This document shows, piece by piece, positions 8,082 to 16,679 of a stretch of DNA of 64,000 nt. The stretch comes from CAVQEG01 sp963711465 (lineage in GTDB: Bacteria; Bacteroidota; Ignavibacteria; OLB7): positions 2,728,001-2,792,000 of the forward strand of contig CAVQEG010000001.1 in NCBI GenBank assembly GCA_963711465.1. The letters run 5' to 3'. Under the pieces are notes generated by a model. That model searched no databases. It saw only the letters and a list, made by a program, of their open reading frames with translations, and was not told where the DNA came from. A program made the position numbers and the translations under genes. Each line of letters starts with the position of its first letter. The stretch's first letter is position 1.

Positions 8082-9659
8082 TCAGAATGTTCGAATGGGA
8101 ATCGTGGCGATCGGACGGCCTTCGCCGTCGTAGACGCTCAGCACGTACGCGCCCGAGGCAACACCCGCGCAGTGCCACTGCGCAGCCGGACTCCCGTCCT
8201 GCAGCGTTCCCCGACCCACCAGCCGGCCCAGAAGGTCATGCACCTCGAAGTGCGTCGGCCAGTGTCGCAGGTCGCCGCGCCACGCGATGTTCAGTTCGTC
8301 GTGTGCCGGGTTCGGCCACACGCTCAGCGCGTCGGCCTTGCCCTCGGATGCCACCCGGCGGACCTCGACCGTCGGATCGTCGTTCGGGATGTACGGGCCG
8401 CCCGCGAAAATCGTCACGTAGCTCGCCTCAGGATCCGCGATCGCGAACTCCGGCCATCCATCCCCGTTGAGATCACCCAGCTGGTACATCCGCTGGTAGG
8501 AGAGGATGCGGTGCGACGCGTCCCACGTCGGGTTCGGGCCGTTGGCCCCGCCGCTGAGAGTCAACAGCAGAACGTCCCACGGTGGGGCGGCATCCATCCC
8601 CAGCGACTCGTAGCGCCGGTTGTTGATGTAGCCCGGTGCCGATTCGTACGTCACCGGATCGTCGGGAAAGTCGTAGTCGATATCCGCCGCACCGCGATCA
8701 AACGATCGGGTTCGAGCATTGCCACGGGTGGACAAAAAGCCGAAGATTCCGTCTGCAAAAATGTCCTTCGCGCCGTCACCATCGACGTCGCTCAGGCACA
8801 GCGTCGCCCCCAACGGCAGGTAGAACGTTCGTTCCGGGACCGTCGTCGCCTTCGGAATCGCTCCATCGCCGAAGTAGATGCTCACCTGGCGCTCATCCGG
8901 CTCTCCGTTATCGTCTTCCACCCGCGTCAGCAGATCCAGGTGCCCATCCCCATCGACATCGGCAACCTCCAGATCCGCCGTGTTCGATCGCGAGTGCGGC
9001 TGTGGATTGATGAGCACCACCGTCGGCGTGTCCAGCGTGAAGTTCGGCCCGCCCTCGTAGATCCAGATCTCTCCGTTGTCACGCCAGCCCCCGTCGTGGT
9101 ACGCCGTGGCCGAGAACAGGATCAGCTCGTCGTCGCCATCCCCGTCGAGATCCGCTGCTGCTACGTCGCTCAGTCCCACCAGTGGATCAGTCCCCGGCCA
9201 CGAGTCCCACATCGCTCGGGCCGTGTCCGCGATCCCGCCGGAGTCCAGAGCGAAAACGTTCACGAAGTAGCGTTGCCAGTCTTTGTCTCCCTTCAATTCG
9301 ACGTTGTACAGTACGATCGATCGCCCTCCATTCCCGTAGAAGTTCCCCACCACCGGCGCGATCAGCCCACCCAGATTCTGCAGGTGCGTCGTCGTGTCAA
9401 GCCGCGGCGTTACGGCGTCGCCGTGGTACAGCTGGTAGCCGCCATACGGCGCACCCCGAAACATCACGAACTCGTCGTACCCGTCGTTGTCCAGATCCGA
9501 AATCGGCACCATCGGCAACCCCAGGCCGCTCCCGCTCAAGCCCCAGTACACCCGCAGCGTCACCGTCTCCGGATTCGCCGTCACCGTCGTCACCGGCTGC
9601 GACTGCGCCACGATGGTGGCAGCACACATGCCGAGGAGAACTACTCCTATGCTTCGCAT
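8082..9659 (-). CDS. FG-GAP/VCBS repeat protein with T9SS sorting domain
   Basis: 525 residues: a signal peptide (residues 1-18, ending IVAQ), then repeated calcium-binding FG-GAP/VCBS motifs such as ISDLDNDGYDEFV, AADLDGDGDDELIL, VADVDGDGHLDLL, LSDVDGDGAKDIF and LGDLNGDGWPEF. The last 80 residues form a type IX secretion C-terminal domain (VWPNPAHDELNI... FEVHDLLGRLVGRG... SGAYVLSVYDGEGR). FG-GAP repeats form beta-propellers that mediate adhesion or ligand binding. Together these predict a cell-surface or released protein, ligand unknown. It lies 102 bases upstream of the 1,097-residue secreted protein on the same strand and may share its transcript. Confidence 0.9.
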   Translation of the reverse strand: MRSIGVVLLGMCAATIVAQSQPVTTVTANPETVTLRVYWGLSGSGLGLPMVPISDLDNDGYDEFVMFRGAPYGGYQLYHGDAVTPRLDTTTHLQNLGGLIAPVVGNFYGNGGRSIVLYNVELKGDKDWQRYFVNVFALDSGGIADTARAMWDSWPGTDPLVGLSDVAAADLDGDGDDELILFSATAYHDGGWRDNGEIWIYEGGPNFTLDTPTVVLINPQPHSRSNTADLEVADVDGDGHLDLLTRVEDDNGEPDERQVSIYFGDGAIPKATTVPERTFYLPLGATLCLSDVDGDGAKDIFADGIFGFLSTRGNARTRSFDRGAADIDYDFPDDPVTYESAPGYINNRRYESLGMDAAPPWDVLLLTLSGGANGPNPTWDASHRILSYQRMYQLGDLNGDGWPEFAIADPEASYVTIFAGGPYIPNDDPTVEVRRVASEGKADALSVWPNPAHDELNIAWRGDLRHWPTHFEVHDLLGRLVGRGTLQDGSPAAQWHCAGVASGAYVLSVYDGEGRPIATIPIRTF

Positions 9660-10037
9660 CGATGCTCCTTGCTGGTTTGTGACCCTCGGCCCGGGTCGAC
9701 CGAGTGACGGGCATGTCCCTATTAGAGAAACAATTCAACGCTAATAAGTTCTCCGGTGGTTACAATTTTCCCGTCGGGTACTGCCCCGATGGTTGCCCGC
9801 CGTGCGACGCACCGAATCGGTACTCCTTCGCGCACGTTCGGGCGGAGCAATCGGCACTATGGAGCGTTTCAACGTCGTCTATGAGCGGCGACATTGAAAG
9901 GGTACCACGAACGGTTTACGAACGGTTGATGAACACAATCGCCCGTGGCTCTCGGGACCAGCGTCGAGCTGGGCACCTTGCGAGCCGTACGTGCGGGTGA
10001 TCACCACGATCGCGGACGAAACGTGGTCACATCCGGC
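9660..10037. other. gene-free interval
   Basis: 378 bases between two minus-strand genes. It should hold the promoter of the FG-GAP gene and the 3' end signals of the 101-residue gene. I saw no convincing hairpin, repeat or coding frame. Confidence 0.5.
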
Positions 10038-10343
10038 TCAGGGATAGACTTTCGTGATCTCGGGATCGAAGTCGTCCGGTGGCGATGTGGAGCGATTAGG
10101 CGTCGACGCATTCGCACGAAGTGCCGCGAAGAGCTCTTCGAACGCGCCGCCCTCGCCCGCGTAGCGATTGAGCAGACGAATCGACGCCAGCAGCCGCTCG
10201 GCTTCCTGATCGGAGTCGACCGACTCGAGCCGGCTCTCTGCCCACGTCATCAGGCGCTGGACCTCATCGTCGTCGAGCCGGTCGACGAGCGATGTATCGG
10301 TGTACAGCCGATCGACCCACGTGCTGTTGTTCCTCGACTCCAT
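10038..10343 (-). CDS. hypothetical 101-residue protein
   Basis: A short acidic protein starting MESRNNSTWVDRLYTDTSL with no signal peptide and no membrane segment. Most of it is predicted helical (DDDEVQRLMTWAESRLES, DQEAERLLASIRLLNRYAG), followed by a Ser/Thr/Pro-rich tail. No family recognised. The frame is supported by its length between stops and by balanced residue use compared with the shadow frames. It stands alone, divergent from the lytic transglycosylase gene. Confidence 0.55.
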   Translation of the reverse strand: MESRNNSTWVDRLYTDTSLVDRLDDDEVQRLMTWAESRLESVDSDQEAERLLASIRLLNRYAGEGGAFEELFAALRANASTPNRSTSPPDDFDPEITKVYP

Positions 10344-10652
10344 GTCAACCCATATCCCGGTCGTGATTGACCGGACGGTGAATGTGACGCCGTGCGGCGC
10401 GGGAATGTCCCCGAGCGCGCAGCGGCAAAACCGAAGATGGCCGCAACACGGTCGGGGTTCAAACCGAAGGACACCAAACGCGATCGAAATGTTACCCGGT
10501 TCGCGACCCGGGAGGTCGGGCCGGTTGCCCGCACGGCGACGACATCCGACGCGAAGGAGGGCATTTCATCATTGCCGGCCGTGTGTGTAGCTTGCCGCGC
10601 TCTGTTCGGATCGGCGTCGGCTTGAACGCCATTCTCCCATTCGGAAACGTTC
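10344..10652. other. divergent intergenic region
   Basis: 309 bases between the divergently transcribed 101-residue gene and the transglycosylase gene. A TAGCTTG box at 10588-10594 may be the -7 element for the rightward gene, but no TTG lies at the right distance. Nothing else seen. Confidence 0.4.
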
Positions 10653-11876
10653 GTGAAGCATCTCGTTCTACTGATCACATTTCTCTCGGCGGCGGGCATC
10701 GCGCTTGCGCAGCCGACGCCGTCAGACTCGACGTCGAATCCCGTGCCGGGCATGCCGTGGCGCGGGGCGGGCGTCGATTCGACGGCGCTCGAGCGCGTGG
10801 GCGCGAGCGATTCGCTCATCGGGAACTCGCTCATCGAGAGCGACGTGCAGTCGAGCGCTGGCGACGCGATCGAGGCGGCAGCCGCGGAGATGGCCGAACC
10901 CGAGCCGAGCCATGCGGAGCTCGGTGCGCGACTCTACGACGAGTACACCACATCGCTCCAGCGCGAGCGACTCGCGCTCGACTACGTCACAAGGGGCAAC
11001 CTCGACGTGCTGCCGGTGAGCGACTACCTCCGCATCCTTCCCACGCGCAATCGTCCGGCTCTCATCGATCCTCCGTTCGGCATTCGTGGCACGACCATCC
11101 GTCCGAATCCCGAGCTGGGTTCGATCGGACTGCCGACCACCGGACGCCGTTACACGACCGACACGACCGTCGACGCACTGATCGACTGGTACGCGGACAA
11201 CTACGGATTCGAATTCATCATCCATCGGACCACATTGCCCGGCTACCAGGGCGCGGTGACGATGACCGTCGCCCGCGCGGTCCGCATGATCGGCGGCACG
11301 ATGGTGTCGGTGATGATCTGGAATCCGACCGTGGAGCGCACCGGCTCGCGTCGCAATCGCACCGTCCGAGAGCTTCCCACCACGACCGTATCGGTGACCG
11401 AGCGTGCCTTCCGCAATCGTCAGGATCTGATCGTGGAGGGACCCGATGCGATCGTCGAGCTGACGTGGAAGGTGCCGTACCACGATCTGATCGAGCAGAT
11501 GAGCGCTCGCTACCAGATCGATCCCTTCCTCATCGCCGCACTGGTCCAGCAGGAATCGGGGTTCAACCCCACGGCCACGTCAATCGACAGCGCTGTCGGT
11601 CTGACACAACTGATCCCGCAGACGGCCGCACTCGTCGGTGTAAGCGATCCGAACGATCCGGCGCAGTCGCTCGACGGCGGCGTGCAGTACCTGAAGATGA
11701 TGCTCCGCCGCTACCATGGCGACGTGCGACTGGCCCTGGCCGCCTACAACGCCGGTCCCGGCAACGTCGACAAGTACGACGGCATTCCGCCATTCGCCGA
11801 GACCCAGCAGTACGTCCGTCGCATCATGGCCCGCTATGAGGAGAAGGCGACCGGCGGCCGCGGCAAGCGCTCCTGA
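10653..11876 (+). CDS. secreted lytic transglycosylase (SLT family)
   Basis: 407 residues from a GTG start. A signal peptide (KHLVLLITFLSAAGIALAQ) is followed by an uncharacterised 240-residue region and a C-terminal SLT/goose-lysozyme-like domain from about residue 278. The domain shows the catalytic Glu in QQESGFNP, then GLTQLIPQTA, GVQYLKMML and LAAYNAGPGNV. Such enzymes cleave the MurNAc-GlcNAc bond of peptidoglycan, leaving 1,6-anhydroMurNAc. The signal peptide places it in the periplasm. It precedes the SurA-like isomerase gene by 80 bases; the second gene has its own promoter-like sequence. Confidence 0.92.
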   Translation: MKHLVLLITFLSAAGIALAQPTPSDSTSNPVPGMPWRGAGVDSTALERVGASDSLIGNSLIESDVQSSAGDAIEAAAAEMAEPEPSHAELGARLYDEYTTSLQRERLALDYVTRGNLDVLPVSDYLRILPTRNRPALIDPPFGIRGTTIRPNPELGSIGLPTTGRRYTTDTTVDALIDWYADNYGFEFIIHRTTLPGYQGAVTMTVARAVRMIGGTMVSVMIWNPTVERTGSRRNRTVRELPTTTVSVTERAFRNRQDLIVEGPDAIVELTWKVPYHDLIEQMSARYQIDPFLIAALVQQESGFNPTATSIDSAVGLTQLIPQTAALVGVSDPNDPAQSLDGGVQYLKMMLRRYHGDVRLALAAYNAGPGNVDKYDGIPPFAETQQYVRRIMARYEEKATGGRGKRS

Positions 11877-11897
11877 CACGGTCCTGGATTCTTCCCT

Positions 11898-11925
11898 TTG
11901 CCACCACCGACGATGCCGTAGTTTG
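11898..11925 (+). promoter_or_regulatory. Bacteroidota-type promoter for the SurA-like gene
   Basis: TTG at 11898-11900 and TAGTTTG at 11919-11925 are separated by 18 bases, close to the Bacteroidota -33/-7 arrangement (TTG, about 19, TAnnTTTG). ATG 11957 follows 31 bases downstream. Confidence 0.5.
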
Positions 11926-11956
11926 AACGTCTTTCCGAATGCTCCATGGCTGATTC

Positions 11957-14101
11957 ATGACTGGTACCCTTCGACTCCGCTCCGTCCTCTGCATCCTCTG
12001 TCCGGTTCTGTCGCTGCTGATTCCCTCCGCGCGTACCCACGCGCAGGACGATCCTCCCGCTGCTGCGATCGTCAACGGCGACACCATCCCGTTCTCCCGC
12101 CTGCAGTCGCTGCGCAATGACTACCGTTCCGAACGCAAGGGTCTCGACGTGGAGATTACCCAGCGCACCGACGACGACTTCTTCCTGCAACTCGTCGACG
12201 ACCAGCTGATCGCCCAGGAGGCGGCGCGGCGCGGCATCTCCGTCGACCGTCGCGCGGCGGTCACCTCGCTGCTCAGCGATCCGCCCGACTTCATTCGCTC
12301 CACCTTCACCGATGCTCAGGGCAACTTCCGTCGCGATCTCTTCCGCGCCGTCGTCAGCGATCCCGATCGTATCGTCGAGGTGATGAACGCACCCAAGGGA
12401 AGCCAGGCGCTGGTCGACAAGTGGAAGTCCGATCTCGACAAGCTCATCGACTACGTCCGCGTGCGTGAACTCAAGCGCCAGCTGCGCCAGTCGCTCTACG
12501 AGGATCATCCGCTGACGCCGGAGGAGATCCGCAACCACTACTTCGCCGAGAAGACCCACGTCACCGGTTCCTTCGTCCGCGTGCTCCACTCGACGATCCC
12601 CGACAGCGCCGTCGACATCTCACTCGAGGACGCGCGGAAGTACTACCAGGCCCATCGCGAGGACTACGACTTCCACCCCGCGCGGCAGATCGCCTCGATG
12701 ATCGTCACCCTGACGCCGACACGGGCCGACTCGCTGGCACTGCGGGATCGCATGGATTCGGTGCAGTCGCTCATCCGCTCCACACCGCCCCAGCGACGCG
12801 AGCAGCTGGTCACATCCATTCAGCGGGGACTGCCGTCGCCGCGGTTCTCGCCCGACCAGGAAATCACGCTCGATGAGTTTCCCAAGGGAATTCAGGTGGA
12901 TCTGCGCAACGCTCGGCCAGGCGATCTGATCGGACCCTACTACCAGGATCGCGAGGCGGTGATGCTCTACGTGGACCGCACGCAACCCTCGCGCGATACG
13001 CTGCTGCGCGGCCGCCACGTCTTCCTCAAGGTTCCCGCCGGCAACGCACAGGCCGATTCGGCGTCGCTGGCGCTGATCACCACGCTCCGCGACAGCATCG
13101 ATGACGAAGAGGAGTTCAAGGAGGCGGCGAAGTACTTCTCGCAGGACAACACGAACGAGACCGAGGGCGATCTCGGGTACTTCGGTCGCGGAACGATGGT
13201 GAAGGAATTCGAAGATGCCGCGTTCAACGCGCCGATCGGCAAGGTGATCGGTCCCGTCCGCACCGAATTCGGCTACCACCTCATCTACATCACCGATCGC
13301 GTGACGCAGTCGTGGGGACTGCGCGAACTGCGCTTTCCGATCACGGTACGCGACGAAGTGCGGGACGTGGCGATGAAGAAGATGCGGGCCTACGGTCACG
13401 AGCTGTTCAACGCCCGACCCGCCGATTCGATGTTCTCCGTTCTCAAAGGCGAATATCCGGCGATGATCCTCGACACGGCGATGATCGAGCAGCTGCAGCC
13501 GTACGGGGACGAACTGCTCACGGGCGAATTCGCCTTCAGCGCCAAGGTGGGCGACGTCGCCATTCTGCCGCTGCCGTTCAACCGCATTGCCGTCATTCAG
13601 GTGCTGGCGATTCGACCGGGAGGAATTCCGGAATTCGAACAGTTTCCCCACTACGTCGCCGCCCAGGCGCGCCGCGCGGTGCAGCTGAAGATGCTCCGGC
13701 CCCGGATCGAGAAGCTGGCCGATTCGCTCACACCCGACATGCTCATCGGCCCCATGCGATCGATCGCACCGATGGCCGAGGTGTTCCTGCTCAACGACGA
13801 GACCGTCAAGCCGCCCCCGGACGAATCCGACCGCATCCTCGATTCGCTCGCCGCCGTCACACAGGCCGGTCAGGTGAGCGGTCCCGTGCTCGGCACCCAC
13901 GCGTACTACTTCCTGCGCGTGCAGGAGCGGAGCGGACCGACAGCCGCCGACTACCAGCGCGATCGCCAGGAGTATACCCGCGACTTCCTCGAGCGCTATC
14001 GCAAGCAGCTGCTCGAGGACAAGCTCAACGACCTGCGCGCCTTTGCCGATATCACCGACCTGCGCAAGGAAGCGCAGAAACTCGTCGGCACCGAAGAGTA
14101 G
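11957..14101 (+). CDS. SurA/PpiD-like periplasmic peptidyl-prolyl isomerase
   Basis: 714 residues: a signal peptide to about residue 30 (SARTHAQ), a SurA-type chaperone region (AAAIVNGDTIPFSRLQ, FFLQLVDDQLIAQEAARRGI), and one clear parvulin domain at about 350-450. The parvulin segment shows RGRHVFLKV, AAKYFSQD, EGDLGYFGRGTMV, EFGYHLIYI. A second, weaker PPIase-like half occupies about 455-705. Such proteins help outer-membrane and secreted proteins fold in the periplasm, which suits this window's many exported proteins. It is followed convergently by the choice-of-anchor B gene 12 bases away. Confidence 0.9.
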   Translation: MTGTLRLRSVLCILCPVLSLLIPSARTHAQDDPPAAAIVNGDTIPFSRLQSLRNDYRSERKGLDVEITQRTDDDFFLQLVDDQLIAQEAARRGISVDRRAAVTSLLSDPPDFIRSTFTDAQGNFRRDLFRAVVSDPDRIVEVMNAPKGSQALVDKWKSDLDKLIDYVRVRELKRQLRQSLYEDHPLTPEEIRNHYFAEKTHVTGSFVRVLHSTIPDSAVDISLEDARKYYQAHREDYDFHPARQIASMIVTLTPTRADSLALRDRMDSVQSLIRSTPPQRREQLVTSIQRGLPSPRFSPDQEITLDEFPKGIQVDLRNARPGDLIGPYYQDREAVMLYVDRTQPSRDTLLRGRHVFLKVPAGNAQADSASLALITTLRDSIDDEEEFKEAAKYFSQDNTNETEGDLGYFGRGTMVKEFEDAAFNAPIGKVIGPVRTEFGYHLIYITDRVTQSWGLRELRFPITVRDEVRDVAMKKMRAYGHELFNARPADSMFSVLKGEYPAMILDTAMIEQLQPYGDELLTGEFAFSAKVGDVAILPLPFNRIAVIQVLAIRPGGIPEFEQFPHYVAAQARRAVQLKMLRPRIEKLADSLTPDMLIGPMRSIAPMAEVFLLNDETVKPPPDESDRILDSLAAVTQAGQVSGPVLGTHAYYFLRVQERSGPTAADYQRDRQEYTRDFLERYRKQLLEDKLNDLRAFADITDLRKEAQKLVGTEE

Positions 14102-14113
14102 CCGCGGGTGGCG

Positions 14114-16543
14114 CTACCTCGTCACCACGACCTTCGACTCCCGTTCCTCTCCGCTGGAACTGAGAGCGCGGACGACGTACCATCCGGAAATGAGATCGGG
14201 GAGCTGAATGCGCAGCTGCGTCGTGGCGATCGCTCCCTCGTGGAGCACCGCCAGTCGCTGGCCAAGCGCGTTGAAGAGTTCCAGACGGACACGATCGCCC
14301 TGGGGAACGTCGACGACGACGTCCGGCGACCGCGTCGTACTCGTGTACACCACTGACAACTGCAAGGACTCCGGCCCCGGCACCGGCTCGGTATCGATCG
14401 GTGGATCGGTCGGACCCGACGTGTCCGCCGCAATGATCAGACTGTCGCGCCGCACCTCGAAGTTGTCCACTGCGGCAAACATCAGCGCGTCGCCGAGCGT
14501 GTCGCTGATGCGCACGCGCATCTGCATCCGATCGGTCAACGGCACCACCTCGGCCGGACGGAACGTCACCGAGTCCCATCCGCCCTTTCCCTTCGTCTCC
14601 CAGTACGCCTGATGCCAGGTCGCGCCGGCATCGTTCGACAGGTCGACGACGAACGAGTCGAGCACGGTGTCGCGCTCATACTGCACGAACCACCTGTCGA
14701 AGCGAATCACCGGATTGCGGTGATCGGTCAGATCCATCAGCGGCGTCGTGAGCGTCGTGCGCCCGCCATTGACATCGTTGTTCTGCGGCGGCTGGTCGAT
14801 CGGCGGCTCGCCGGTCATGAACGTGTAGTCGTAGGGCGCACCGCTCGGGCCGGCGGCCGGATGCACCCACCCGGAGGCGATGTAGCCGAGGTACGGAACG
14901 ATCCGCACCCACCGCCCGGTTACCGCATTGTCACCGGGTGCATCGAGACTCCACCCGAGATCGAGCGTCGAGTTGTCGGCGTACCGCCGGTCGAGCTCCA
15001 CGTCGAGCACCTGCCCGTCGTCCCGGAAGCTCACCTGACGAACGACGACATCGTTGCCCCATCGACCGACGGTGATCGTGTAGGTGCTGTCCAGCGGAAG
15101 TCCGAACCGCACCGCCCCCTGGTCGGATTTCTCCGAGTGCAGGTACGGTTCCACCGCCGCGCTGAAATTCCCCAGAGCCACTCCCCCGCCATCATGAGCA
15201 CGGACGACCAGTTCGCCGAAACGAAGCGGCGACATGCGGACATCCGACTTCACATCGCCATGCAGTACCGTTCGACGCGTGATTCCACCATAGCCGAAGC
15301 GGCTGAGGACCATCGTCGCCGAATCGCCGTCCACACCGCCCACGTAGTAGTGTCCCGAGAAGTCGGTCGCGATGTGCCGGTCCTGCTCCGGCACGTAGAT
15401 GTCCACGCCCGCAAGCGGACGTCCGCTCAGCGAGTCGTAGACGACACCCGAGAGGGAACCGGCGACCGTGGAGTCGAACGTGAAGACCCACAGCCCGGTC
15501 TGCCGATCGCTTGCGATGATCCTGCCGGAGGGAAAGAATGGGAACACCTCCCAGACGCCGTTGAAGCCGCCGCTCTCGCCCGGGTACGTGTCGTAGTAGG
15601 CGACCTCGCGCGGATGCGTCGGGTCGATCATATCGATCACGCGCACGCCTGCGGTATACCACGAGACGTAGGCGTAGCGGCCGCTGATATGAACGTTGTG
15701 CACCACGTCGCCCGGTGCATTGCTGTAGTCGGCCACCTTCGACACGTTCTGCAGGTCGCTGATGTCCCACACCTTCAGCGTCTTCGGCGTGAAGCCCACC
15801 TCGTCGGTCGTCACCGCGTAGTGCCCGTCGGCCGTCAGCTCCGCGTTGTGCGTGCCGCTGTACGGATAGGTGACCGTGGTCAGATGAACCGGATGGGACT
15901 TGTCGCGGACATCATAGATATCGAGCCCCTGTCCGTAGACGGCCGATGCGAGCAGCGTGTCGTTGCGTACGAAGCAGTCGTGGAAGTAGTAGGGATCGAT
16001 CACCCCGACCCGGTGCGGGTGCAGCGGATCGGGTGCCAGATCGAGAATGATCACTCCGCGATTGGCGCCCGCCTCCGGCGCCGTGCCCATCACGTAGAGG
16101 TAGTGATCGCGAACGTAGACGGTGTGGGCGGAGATGAATTCAGACGTATCGGTGCGGATCAGCTCCGCCGAGGCAGGCAGGTGCGCCAGGTCGATGATCT
16201 GCAGCCCGGCGCCGTCGTCGACGCTGCGCGACTCGGTGACCACGTAGGCGTAATGCTGATAGACTTTGAGTTCGCGCCACGCGCTGCGCGGACCGCGGAC
16301 GAATCCGACCTGACGGATGGGCTGTTCGGTGATGTCGATGATGAAGGTGCCGATCTGGCTGCCGAAGAGCGCGTATTCGCGTCCGTCAGGTGCGGTATAT
16401 CCCCACAGCGCCGAGTGCGGACCCGCCGTGTCGACCGGATTGAGATGCCCGTAGAGCGACAGGTGCCGGTGCGGTTCATCCTGGGCACGAGCGATGCCAC
16501 AGGCCATCACGACGAGAAGCAGCAGGACGTAGATGTATCGCAT
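14114..16543 (-). CDS. choice-of-anchor B family surface protein with T9SS domain
   Basis: 809 residues. A signal peptide (YVLLLLVVMACGIARAQ) is followed by a beta-propeller of LVIVD-type repeats (FIIDITEQPIRQVGFV, LQIIDLAHLPASAELI, RVIDMIDPTHPREVAYY), the pattern of the choice-of-anchor B family. Next come a carboxypeptidase-regulatory-like beta sandwich (GVVYDSLSGRPLAGVDIYV), a jelly-roll-like segment and a T9SS sorting domain (RVRLELFNALGQRLAVL... SGWYVVRALSSSGEERESKV). The partner or ligand is unknown. The tail predicts export across the outer membrane and surface attachment. Confidence 0.88.
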   Translation of the reverse strand: MRYIYVLLLLVVMACGIARAQDEPHRHLSLYGHLNPVDTAGPHSALWGYTAPDGREYALFGSQIGTFIIDITEQPIRQVGFVRGPRSAWRELKVYQHYAYVVTESRSVDDGAGLQIIDLAHLPASAELIRTDTSEFISAHTVYVRDHYLYVMGTAPEAGANRGVIILDLAPDPLHPHRVGVIDPYYFHDCFVRNDTLLASAVYGQGLDIYDVRDKSHPVHLTTVTYPYSGTHNAELTADGHYAVTTDEVGFTPKTLKVWDISDLQNVSKVADYSNAPGDVVHNVHISGRYAYVSWYTAGVRVIDMIDPTHPREVAYYDTYPGESGGFNGVWEVFPFFPSGRIIASDRQTGLWVFTFDSTVAGSLSGVVYDSLSGRPLAGVDIYVPEQDRHIATDFSGHYYVGGVDGDSATMVLSRFGYGGITRRTVLHGDVKSDVRMSPLRFGELVVRAHDGGGVALGNFSAAVEPYLHSEKSDQGAVRFGLPLDSTYTITVGRWGNDVVVRQVSFRDDGQVLDVELDRRYADNSTLDLGWSLDAPGDNAVTGRWVRIVPYLGYIASGWVHPAAGPSGAPYDYTFMTGEPPIDQPPQNNDVNGGRTTLTTPLMDLTDHRNPVIRFDRWFVQYERDTVLDSFVVDLSNDAGATWHQAYWETKGKGGWDSVTFRPAEVVPLTDRMQMRVRISDTLGDALMFAAVDNFEVRRDSLIIAADTSGPTDPPIDTEPVPGPESLQLSVVYTSTTRSPDVVVDVPQGDRVRLELFNALGQRLAVLHEGAIATTQLRIQLPDLISGWYVVRALSSSGEERESKVVVTR

Positions 16544-16679
16544 GGAGGCGGGACTCGTTCAACGTGGAATTCAAACCTGCCCTGTCACGTGCCTCGTCGC
16601 GATCGCTCGTCGAGGCATTCACTGCATCTGCTCACCGGACATCCTCCTCTCCCCGGGACCGAGGGTGGAATCCGCCGGA

